Shown in pieces: positions 1 through 8,800 of a DNA stretch of 23,771 bases; the first letter of the stretch is position 1; each line of letters opens with the position of its first letter. The position numbers were made by a program, and so were the translations under genes. This stretch comes from a virus: positions 1 to 23,771 of the IMG/VR virus record IMGVR_UViG_3300008450_000452. One strand, given 5' to 3'. A model generated the notes under the pieces. It worked only from the letters and a program-made list of their open reading frames with translations, was not told the origin of the DNA and did not search any database.

Positions 1-306
1 CAAGGACAATTATTTTCAGTAGTAGACTCACTTACTGGATCTTTAATGTCAGTAAATGATATTTCAGGTTTACCAATACTTGAAGTATTTTCTGATGATA
101 AAGTAGTAATGGGTACCTATGGTGCTCCTGCTATTGTAGTATCAGGTTCTAATACAACTTTTAGCGGTTCAGTTAATATTTCTGGTTCTTTAACATCTAC
201 AGGTTCAGTTAATATATCAGGTTCAATTACAGCAACAGGAGCTATAATCTCAAACGGAATTAATGTAGTAGACAATGCAATTGCTATGGCAATTGCCTTA
301 GGTTAA
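1..306 (+). CDS. Tail fibre-like virion protein, 3' part only
   Basis: The reading frame is open from base 1, so this is the last 101 residues of a gene that begins upstream; the ATG at 46 is probably internal. The visible part starts with a conserved-looking segment (DSLTGSLMSVNDISGLPILE) followed by a Gly/Ser/Thr beta-repeat (residues about 50-80) of the SGSVNISGS type. Repeats of this sort are common in trimeric phage fibres, where each short turn forms one rung of a fibrous beta-structure. It probably sits on the tail or baseplate and is the first member of the fibre block in the window. The role is inferred from composition and context; no enzymatic motif is visible. Confidence 0.7.
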   Translation, partial: QGQLFSVVDSLTGSLMSVNDISGLPILEVFSDDKVVMGTYGAPAIVVSGSNTTFSGSVNISGSLTSTGSVNISGSITATGAIISNGINVVDNAIAMAIALG

Positions 307-308
307 TA

Positions 309-316
309 TATTTATA
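309..316 (+). promoter_or_regulatory. TATTTATA octamer, candidate late-gene signal
   Basis: Exact TATTTATA ending 4 nt before the ATG at 321. It is one of ten exact intergenic copies in the window. The short spacing would make a transcript from a -10 element here nearly leaderless. Confidence 0.45.
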
Positions 317-320
317 ATCA

Positions 321-650
321 ATGGCAAATACTTTTAAAAATAGTATATCAAGTTCTTTAGGTACAACTGAAACAACAGTTTATACTGCTACTGGTGTTAC
401 CGCAACTGTGATTGGTATTGCCGTATCTAACGTTTTAACATCGTCTATAAACGTAGATGTTAAAATGTATGATAACAGCGCGTCAAAAAATGCTTATTTA
501 ATTAAAAACGCTTTAATACCAGCAAGTAGTAATTTAATATTAGTAGGTGGAGAACAAAAACTAGTTTTAGAACCTAGTGATTATTTAACTGTATCATCTT
601 CTTTAGGTAGTTCAACAGATATTATAGTATCAGTATTAGAAATAAGTTAA
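321..650 (+). CDS. Small beta-rich virion structural protein
   Basis: A 109-residue protein with no signal peptide or membrane helix. Alternating hydrophobic residues across its whole length suggest one beta-sandwich domain. The ends carry recognisable motifs: ANTFKNSIS near the start, TVYTATG at about 19-25, and EQKLVLEPSDYLTVSS followed by IIVSVLEIS at the C-terminus. From memory, proteins of this size and pattern occur in virion gene clusters of T4-like marine phages and are annotated only as structural proteins. It lies between two fibre genes and could be an adaptor or small decoration protein of the fibre attachment site. Structural assignment is moderately sure; precise role is unknown. 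Confidence 0.6.
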   Translation: MANTFKNSISSSLGTTETTVYTATGVTATVIGIAVSNVLTSSINVDVKMYDNSASKNAYLIKNALIPASSNLILVGGEQKLVLEPSDYLTVSSSLGSSTDIIVSVLEIS

Positions 651-656
651 TAAGTT

Positions 657-1262
657 ATGGTATATAAAGGAATAGATCCTAATGGTGTAAATAAAATAGA
701 TAGTGGCTCAGTTGGTATTTTTGTAGAAAATACTCAATCCATTACTTTACGAAATGATGGTTTTGTAACTATAGGAAATGTACCTGCTCCCGATAAATTA
801 TTTCAAGTTGGTGGTAATGTTAGAGCAAATGCTTTTTATGGTGATGGCTCTAATTTAACTGGTGTTGGTGCTTTACCTTTTCCATTTACAGGATCTGCTT
901 TAATATCAGGATCTGTAGTAATTAATGGAGTATTACATGCGACAGAAAAATCATTTAATATTGTTCATCCAACACAACCAGGTAAACGCCTAGTATATGG
1001 AGTTTTAGAAGGACCTGAACATGCTGTTTACTCAAGAGGTAGAATTCATTCAAATGTGATAGAATTACCTGAAGAATGGACTGGATTAGTAGATGAATCA
1101 ACTATAACAATACAATTAACTCCTGTAGGAAGTTATCAAGCTGTATATGTTGATAAAGTAAAAGATAATAAAGTATATATTAAATCAGAAGACTACATTG
1201 ATTGTTTTTATTTAATATATGGTGAAAGAAAAGACATTAACAAGTTACAAATAATACAATAA
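657..1262 (+). CDS. Tail fibre protein with conserved C-terminal domain
   Basis: A 201-residue fibre protein. The N-terminal half carries fibre-type segments (VGIFVENTQSITLRNDGFVTIG; FYGDGSNLTGVG) and then a FPFTGSALISGSVVING module at about residues 75-91, which also occurs in other fibre genes of the window. The C-terminal half (about 96-201) is a distinct domain beginning KSFNIVHP, continuing LVYGVLEGPEHAVYSRGR and ending in FYLIYGERKD. I recognise this domain from the C-termini of many T4-like phage fibres; it could be a receptor-binding or trimerisation tip. The stop codon overlaps the next start as TAATG, suggesting coupled translation with the giant adhesin downstream. Confidence 0.7.
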   Translation: MVYKGIDPNGVNKIDSGSVGIFVENTQSITLRNDGFVTIGNVPAPDKLFQVGGNVRANAFYGDGSNLTGVGALPFPFTGSALISGSVVINGVLHATEKSFNIVHPTQPGKRLVYGVLEGPEHAVYSRGRIHSNVIELPEEWTGLVDESTITIQLTPVGSYQAVYVDKVKDNKVYIKSEDYIDCFYLIYGERKDINKLQIIQ

Positions 1263-4200
1263 TGGCAACTATATTTTCAAAATCAGGTTCATTTTATGGA
1301 ACAGCTTCTTTTTATGATCCTAATATTTGGGATGGTGGAATTGTTCCAACAAATGATGATTCGATTTTTATTAGAGGTATTCAAAAAACAGTTTCTCAAA
1401 ACTATACATACTGGGCTGGTACTCAAAGTTTTTTTCTACTTAATAATACAACTGATTTACCTCCTACAGGTTCTTTATATACTTACACTGATAGAGATCA
1501 ATTAGTAAAATTAGATTACAGAGGTATTTCAGCATCTGCTTTATTAGCAGTTACTGTAGATAAATCTGCAAGTTATCCTTGGGGTGAAGATTTTTATAAC
1601 GGATACGTTAGTAGACCTTTTGGTGGTATTGGAGATGCTTCTTTCCCATCTAAAAAAGGAGGTTCAATATTAAATAATTCTATAATCCAATATAGACCAG
1701 GAACCATTGTGTTATCTGGTTCAGCAACAGCAAGTATTTTAAGAACAAATATTGAATTTGGAGGTGTTTTAGAATTAAGAGATTCAAGTACTTATTATAT
1801 AAATAATTATATTACAGCTAGTGGAGGTACGTTTGCTATGTATGATTCATCTAGTGCTATATGGAATTTACCATGGCCTTCAGCTTCTGATGCCAACACT
1901 CCTGAATCAGCTTTAAATACAAATGGATATCCTTTATTTTCAGCTAGCTTTATAGGTGTAGTTCAATCTCCTTTTTCCCAACTTATATTAGAAGGAAGCG
2001 AAGTTAGAACTAATACTACTTTAAGTTTAAATGTATCTTTTGGAGATGCTTATTTGTCTGTAGTATCTGCTTCTAAATTTGAAGTAGGAGATATGATTTT
2101 TGTAGGAGAAGAAGATATAGATTCCCCTAGAGAAGATAATGGTATAAAAAGCATATATGGTGATAATTTATCTTCATATGATGAAAACTTTATAGTAGCT
2201 GGTAAAGATATAGGAAGTGTTCCTAATAGATTATATATTCAAAGAATGAATGGGCTAGAAGGAAAAGTTTTAGCTACATCCTCAGCAACTGAACTTATAG
2301 TAGATGAAGATAGATATCAAGTAGGAGATACAATAGTTGTAAATAATCAAGTAAGAACTATAACACAAATAGATGATTATGATTTACTTTTAAAAGATTA
2401 TGACTTTACAGATCCTTCAGCTTCTTTAAGCGAGTGGGAAGTTGATCCAACAAGAGGACCTTCATTTCAAAACTGGAATATAGCTCGTGGAAAAGGTTTA
2501 ACATTACAAGCAACAGAGGCTTTAAACTCATTTCGATCAACTTATATTAAAAATCTCTTTTTAGAAAGGGTAAAAATAGAAGCCTGGGTAAGTAACCAAA
2601 CACCAATTTCAGGTGGACTATCTTCTCCTGCTTTTAGAGATCAACAGCCCTATGCTGTTGTTGCTCATGCTGATCCTTTAATAGATAATGATATAACTAC
2701 TATGGTTGTAGGAACCGTTTATGGTCAACCAGCTTATAGATCATATATGGGAATTAATCCTAATGCCACCTCATCTTTTATGGCATCTAAAAACTCAGTT
2801 AGCAATGCTTATTCTGCAAAACCATATATTATAGGTATTAAAGATATAGAAGATGAGCATAAATTAACTTATGAAAATTATAAAGGATTTTCTAAAGGTT
2901 ATATTGATGATATATTAATATTTGAAGAAATAAATAGAGGAGGCAGTTGGGGAAGAGTAGGTATTAATACTACTAACTATAAATTTATATGTACAAGATT
3001 TAAAGTATATAATAAATGCCAAAAAATCACTCTTAATTCAGGAGTAACAGTTTCTATAAATGATAAAGTATTTGAAACAGGAGCAGAATATACCCATAAT
3101 TCAGGGCATAAAGTTATTAAATTAAGTTCAACTATAACTAATACTTTAGATTTAAAAAATAAAGCATTTGCTTTTCAAGGTGCTGAAGAATATGAAAATA
3201 ATGGAGTTTACCCTTATATTTACTCTATTAACCAAACTCAATCAATAAGAGTAGTAGCTGATGTTGCACAAACCCAATATGGTCTTCCATTAGTAGATAA
3301 TTATGTTCCATCTATAAATGGTTATCAACTTCCAACTCTATCACCATCAATGAGTTTTACTTTTGATCTAACTACTACAATGTCTTTTAACTATTTTGGT
3401 TTTACAGACAACTTTATTCAATTTGGTCAAGATTATACTTCATCCGAAAATGGTGGTTTATCATTATCTGGTTCTAATGATTTATTTAACTGGACCCCTA
3501 TAACAGGAGGAGCAGATTTTAGAAGAAGATATACTCAAGGACATTTAAGAGATTGGAATTTACCTGTTACTCACTCCTTTAGATATTTAAGATTCCAATT
3601 ATCTGCTGTTACTAATGGAAATCCTAACCAACAAACTTATAATTTATCTAATGGGTGTTTAAAAAGTTTTGTTATAAGAAGTGGTAGTTTAAATACGTTT
3701 GTTGTAAATAATGCTTCTGATTTAAATATTGGAGACCATATAGGAATATATCCTACTAACCCACCAGGTACCCTAAGTGCAAACCGTTCATTGAAATATT
3801 CATTTTTAGTACAACAAAGTTCATCAATTGACCCACCTGAAGATTATTTTGTAATTACCGGAAAAAGCGGAAATACTTTGACAGTAGATAAAAATATTAA
3901 TTTTACAGTTAATAAAGGATCTTATGTAGTTAAATTAAATAGAAACATAAACATTTATGGAAATTATGCTTCTGGTTCATTAAGAACAGGAAGAATAGGG
4001 GTGTATGGTGTGAATAATACCACATTTCAATCATTTTATAGATGGAAAAATGTAGCTATTAGACATGTAATTGATGGTTTTCCTAACTTTAGCGGAAATA
4101 CAAATACAAATCAATCTACTAACTACGGTAGTATAGGAATACAATATAATAATTCATGGATTCCTTGGAGATTGCAGGGATGTTCTTTTTATGATATAGG

Positions 4201-5554
4201 ATTAAATGGTGGATTTAACTGGGGTATTTCATTTAGTATTGGTAATAACAAAGGAAATATTCATATAAGAGGAAATATATTTCATTTTAATTTTAATCAA
4301 GGAACAGGTGGTCTAAATTCTGTCAACTTACCATATATAATAACATCAAATTTCTTCACATATAGTGGTAATGGAGCTGGGATTTATAATTTTTCTGGAT
4401 TACATATAAACTCATATAATGTATATATAGGAATCAACACTCCTATAGGAACATATTTCCCTCAGAATCGTAATTTTAGTGCAAATGGGTTTGAATATAT
4501 GGGGGGAAGACAAATTGTTATAAGAAATTATAATAATACTGTTTTTAATATAGCCACTATTCAAACAACTAATGATTCCACAACTACTGGAAATACGGGA
4601 TATTACTCAGATATGTACGTAGATAATGTAGTAAAAGGAAATTATCTAATAAATGGATTAAGTACAATAGCTCAACAACCAGTAGTTAACTATTTTACTA
4701 ATATATTTTCTCCTGTAGAAAACATGATGTTACCTGCTAGAGGCGGAATTGATGGTAATTATCATACTACTAAAAATCCATATGGTTTAATAAACTTTGC
4801 TACCAACATACCTCCAGGTAATTTAACTAGTTATTACAAAAATTATAATAAATGGGGATATGATGTTTATACTAATAATAGAGGTTGGATAATAAAAGAA
4901 CCAAATAACGATTGGTATAAATTTTATCATTTTTCTTCTAGTTTAATAACAGGTGTTGGTAACTTAGCTGATACTCGTAACTTGTTTATGTCGGCTAATG
5001 TTCATATATTTGACACATCAACAGCCTCTTTTACAGTAGGATTTGATTATTATAATGATACAAGCCAAATTGTTCAAGATAGAAGTGCTTTAGCATTTAA
5101 TTTAGATAATTCTTTTATATATTATGATTATACTCCTGTAGTTGATGGATTAGCACCTTGGACTTATACTCAAAGTATTAGTTTTGTTCCTTCTAGTGCT
5201 TCATATGTTGGTGGATTAGTATTGCAAATTTATAAAAATGGTAATCTTTTAGAAAATCCTCTATTATTACCTAAAAGAGCAGAACCAACTCATTTTGAAT
5301 ACACATTTAATCTATCAGGATCTGGACTATATCAAATTGGTTTAGCTCAAGATGCTTCTCCCCAAGGATATTTAGCTATGAAGAATATTTGGAGTAGATT
5401 TAATGGACCACAAACAAGTAGTGTTATGGTAAAACAAAATACTTTTACTATGGCTATGTTTGGTGGTGCTGATGCTCAACAATATAGAAATGTTAATAAC
5501 CAATATCCTCAAGTAAATCCTAAATTTAGATTAAAAGGCGCAAAATTATTCTAA
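1262..5554 (+). CDS. Giant G8/CEMIP-like beta-helix adhesin or tail spike (paralogue 1)
   Basis: A 1430-residue virion protein, probably a receptor-binding spike. Apparent domain order: residues 17-210 G8-like (NIWDGGIVPTNDDSIFIRG, then GG-centred beta repeats such as INNYITASGGTFAM); 250-380 two 'VGD' beta modules (KFEVGDMIFVGEED, RYQVGDTIVV); 385-590 a LamG/concanavalin-like sandwich (GYIDDILIF, WGRVGI); 660-805 a discoidin-like domain (GFTDNF...LSGSNDLFNW...FRYLRFQL); 815-900 another GD module ending VVKLNRNINIYG; 905-1200 a parallel beta-helix; 1230-1400 a C-terminal sandwich; final residues FRLKGAKLF. The G8, then 'LNRN', then beta-helix order recalls CEMIP/TMEM2-type proteins, but the RYPIHFH motif typical of that family is not seen, so enzymatic activity is unproven. 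It is paralogous along its full length to the 1347-aa protein at 5824. Confidence 0.6.
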   Translation: MATIFSKSGSFYGTASFYDPNIWDGGIVPTNDDSIFIRGIQKTVSQNYTYWAGTQSFFLLNNTTDLPPTGSLYTYTDRDQLVKLDYRGISASALLAVTVDKSASYPWGEDFYNGYVSRPFGGIGDASFPSKKGGSILNNSIIQYRPGTIVLSGSATASILRTNIEFGGVLELRDSSTYYINNYITASGGTFAMYDSSSAIWNLPWPSASDANTPESALNTNGYPLFSASFIGVVQSPFSQLILEGSEVRTNTTLSLNVSFGDAYLSVVSASKFEVGDMIFVGEEDIDSPREDNGIKSIYGDNLSSYDENFIVAGKDIGSVPNRLYIQRMNGLEGKVLATSSATELIVDEDRYQVGDTIVVNNQVRTITQIDDYDLLLKDYDFTDPSASLSEWEVDPTRGPSFQNWNIARGKGLTLQATEALNSFRSTYIKNLFLERVKIEAWVSNQTPISGGLSSPAFRDQQPYAVVAHADPLIDNDITTMVVGTVYGQPAYRSYMGINPNATSSFMASKNSVSNAYSAKPYIIGIKDIEDEHKLTYENYKGFSKGYIDDILIFEEINRGGSWGRVGINTTNYKFICTRFKVYNKCQKITLNSGVTVSINDKVFETGAEYTHNSGHKVIKLSSTITNTLDLKNKAFAFQGAEEYENNGVYPYIYSINQTQSIRVVADVAQTQYGLPLVDNYVPSINGYQLPTLSPSMSFTFDLTTTMSFNYFGFTDNFIQFGQDYTSSENGGLSLSGSNDLFNWTPITGGADFRRRYTQGHLRDWNLPVTHSFRYLRFQLSAVTNGNPNQQTYNLSNGCLKSFVIRSGSLNTFVVNNASDLNIGDHIGIYPTNPPGTLSANRSLKYSFLVQQSSSIDPPEDYFVITGKSGNTLTVDKNINFTVNKGSYVVKLNRNINIYGNYASGSLRTGRIGVYGVNNTTFQSFYRWKNVAIRHVIDGFPNFSGNTNTNQSTNYGSIGIQYNNSWIPWRLQGCSFYDIGLNGGFNWGISFSIGNNKGNIHIRGNIFHFNFNQGTGGLNSVNLPYIITSNFFTYSGNGAGIYNFSGLHINSYNVYIGINTPIGTYFPQNRNFSANGFEYMGGRQIVIRNYNNTVFNIATIQTTNDSTTTGNTGYYSDMYVDNVVKGNYLINGLSTIAQQPVVNYFTNIFSPVENMMLPARGGIDGNYHTTKNPYGLINFATNIPPGNLTSYYKNYNKWGYDVYTNNRGWIIKEPNNDWYKFYHFSSSLITGVGNLADTRNLFMSANVHIFDTSTASFTVGFDYYNDTSQIVQDRSALAFNLDNSFIYYDYTPVVDGLAPWTYTQSISFVPSSASYVGGLVLQIYKNGNLLENPLLLPKRAEPTHFEYTFNLSGSGLYQIGLAQDASPQGYLAMKNIWSRFNGPQTSSVMVKQNTFTMAMFGGADAQQYRNVNNQYPQVNPKFRLKGAKLF

Positions 5555-5561
5555 CAGTTAA

Positions 5562-5569
5562 TATTTATA
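5562..5569 (+). promoter_or_regulatory. TATTTATA octamer, candidate late-gene signal
   Basis: Exact copy within ATATTTATAA, 6 nt before the ATG at 5576, in the only gap between the two giant adhesin genes. Confidence 0.45.
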
Positions 5570-5575
5570 ATTAGT

Positions 5576-5824
5576 ATGAATGATGTTATAAAAATTCTCG
5601 GTGAAAGATGGACTTATGTTTACTCATCTCTTTATTATGGTCTTTGGGAGTATGATAAAGAAACTCATGAGTTAAAAACAGAAAACACAGTTTCATTTTT
5701 AATAAGTGAAATTGACCAACGAATTGAAGAAATAAAAAAAGAATTAGAAAATCCAGATGCTGATCCTTCTTATCAAGCAGCATTAGATTATTTATATAAA
5801 ATAAAAGAAAAATTAAATAACTAA
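5576..5824 (+). CDS. Small acidic helical protein between the adhesin paralogues
   Basis: An 82-residue soluble protein that I do not recognise. The first half contains aromatic residues (WTYVYSSLYYGLWEYDKE). The second half (about 45-82) is rich in Glu/Lys and predicted helical, with heptad-like spacing in ISEIDQRIEEIKKELEN and a second helix near the C-terminus. There is no signal peptide or membrane segment. It is preceded by an octamer and overlaps the next adhesin start by one base (TAATG), so it is probably made together with that adhesin. Size and position would suit a dedicated fibre-folding chaperone or a small clamp, but this is inference from context alone. Confidence 0.6.
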   Translation: MNDVIKILGERWTYVYSSLYYGLWEYDKETHELKTENTVSFLISEIDQRIEEIKKELENPDADPSYQAALDYLYKIKEKLNN

Positions 5825-8800
5825 TGCCAGTTAGATTCGCTATATCAGGTGCTTTTTACCCCGGAAATTCAGCTTCATGGAATGATACTTCTATTTGGTA
5901 TGGAGGTATAGTTCCAACAGCAAGTGATCAAGTTTATATTAGAGGTTTAAGAACTACAGTTAACTTAGCTGGTGGTTATTTACCATTTTTTGATACTCAA
6001 TCTATTACAGTAGCTTCTACTGTTGGTTTTCCTATATCAGGTTCATTTTATACTTATACTGATAGAGATGAAGAACTTAAATTTAATTACATAACATGTA
6101 GTGCCACTTCATTTATTAGTGCTTCAATTGATTTAAGTTATTATTCATGGAGTTATAGTGTATACCCATTAACTCAATCGTTACCTTCTAAATTAGGAGG
6201 TACTATTCCTAATGGTGCTTATGTACAATTTAGACCAGGAACTATATTCATTACCCCAGCTATGGGAGAAATTGTTTTAACAAGTTCATTAACAGATCCT
6301 GCTTTAACTATTGAAAACGGAGGAGATGTTAGGATGAGAAGCGGCAGTAGTTTAGGATTAGGTGGTTATTTACTTTTAAATGATGGAACTTTTACAATGA
6401 CTGGTTCTGGTTTATTTAGATTTAATAACAATTATCCATCCCAAAGCGCAGAAGGTGGTGTTATAAGAAACATTAATGGGATTGTAGCTAACGATCAAAA
6501 CTTACAGTATTTAATTGTTGAAGGAGATGAAGTTAGAACTAATACAATTTTATCTCAAAGTGCAAATATTGGAGATCATTATATAACAGTTAATAGCACT
6601 ACAGGATTTGCCATAGATGATGATATATTTGTTGGAGAAAAAAATTTATCTCAATCTAGAACTGATAATGGTTTTAGAGGTCAATATGTAGGTGCATTTT
6701 CTTCTTGGGATGAATGTTTTGAAGTAGCAAGTGTTGATGCAGGCTTAAAAAGATTATATATAAAAAGATTTAGAGGATTAGATGCTAATATTAAAGCTAC
6801 TGCCTCTGCTACTGAATTAATTATAGATGGTGAACGTTTTAAAGCAGGAGACAAAGTATTAATAAACAATGAATTAAGAACTATTACTTCTGTAACTAGT
6901 AGTTATGATTATCTTTTAAAAGATTATAATTTTTCAACTGGATCCGATTTATCAGATTGGACTACAGACATTACACGTTCTGTAAACTACAATGACTGGA
7001 CCTTATCTTCAAGTTATGGATTAACACAATTTACTACTACAGCTTACAGACATATATTTGTAAGAGATATTATGTTAGATAATGTTAAAGTAGAAGCTTG
7101 GATTTCAAACTTAAGAGGAATATCAGCGGGTTCAGCTAGTAGAAACGAATATGGAGTATATATTCAGTCTGAACCTTCAGTAGACACAGATTTAGGTATT
7201 CCAACATCAACAAACCAACCATTAAGAACAGCATTTACAATAGTTCCTTCTGTTTCTAGAATGAATTTAAGACAGAAAAATGTCGATAATGACGTTATAC
7301 TTAATGTATACACAGGAAGTTATCCTATAGATGGTTTAAAGAAAATTACTTTAGAATCAACTAGAGGAATGGTAAGAGGATATGTTGATGATACTTTAAT
7401 TTTTGATGAAGTGATAAGAAATACTCCTTATTGGGGTAGAGTAGGTTTATACACAAATGGTAATGATGCTTTTGTTTGTACTCAATATAAAGTTTATGCT
7501 AAGTATACTAAAATAACAGTTGATTCTCCTATTACAGTTGCAATTAATGATGTTATAAAAGAAACAGGGGTAGAATATAGTCATGCTTCTGGAAATCAAG
7601 TAATTAAATTAACATCAACTGTAACTGATCCTTTAGAATTTAAAGATTTAGCATTTGCTTATAGAGGAGCAGAAGAATATCAAATCACTTCTAGCGACCA
7701 AGGTATATTTCCTTTTGTATACGCAACTAACTCTTCAGGAAGTTTTAACTTAGACTGGACTAGATTTACATTAAATGTAGGTGATTATGTTACTGGTTAT
7801 GCTTTAGGTACTGGTTTTACAAGAAGTGTGATTTTAGATTTTGGTAAACCTGTTACTTTTAATAGAGTAGGCTTTTTAGAGAGTGTTTTAACTAATGGTC
7901 AAAGCTTTACAGCATCTAGAGGTATTCAATTTTCAGGAAGCAATAGTGTAACAGGTTCAGCCTTAGCATTTACAGCTTCTAACTGGGTTGCTTTAACATC
8001 TTCAATTACTGATTTTAGAAGAAGAACAAGTAATGAAACTTTTAGAAGTTTCAATATAGGAGGTCCTCATACTTATAGATTTTTAAGAATTGAGACTCAA
8101 GGATTAACTCAAGCAACTACAGCAGATAATACATTTAGATCTTTTAGAGTACGTTTAAATTACTCTAATAGTATTCAATTAAATAATACTTCTGATTTAA
8201 ATATTGGAGATGAAATTGCTTTAATTTCTAGATATAATATTGCTCCTATATCAGCTATAACAAACTATTCTTCATTATTATTTGCAAGTTCAAGTTTAAC
8301 TACAGCGAGCTTTTTAGATAGTTTTACTCAACATTATAAAATCATTAGTAAAAGTGCGGGAAATGTTATTTTCTTAGATCAGCCTTTTGAAGAAGGTAGT
8401 CCTGAAAAAGGAGATACAGTAGTAAAACTAAACAGACAACTAAAATTTTCAGGATCTTTCAACTCAAGTTCAGCGGCTTGGGATGTAGGAAGAATAGCAG
8501 TATTAGGATCAGGAACAGCTCGTTTTGTTAGAAGAATTAAATTTGATAATGCTTCTTTCCAACATTTAGTAGGACAATTTCCATCTGTAGGTGGAACAGC
8601 TGCTCAACTCCCATATTCTGGATTTACTTTAAATGAACAAAACTGGTATAATTATATGGGGTTAGTACAAGGATGTACTTTTTATAATAACTATAACTTT
8701 ACCGCAGCCGGTTTTGGACTACTATTCTTTAACAGATCAGGATACGCTACTCGACATAATTTCATTTCAGGATTTCATACAATACAATTAACAGGAGTAA

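Noticed and set aside
1296-1505. Plus-strand 69-codon frame within the first giant adhesin gene
   Set aside because: It is an out-of-frame shadow with a hydrophobic low-information sequence due to T-rich codons.
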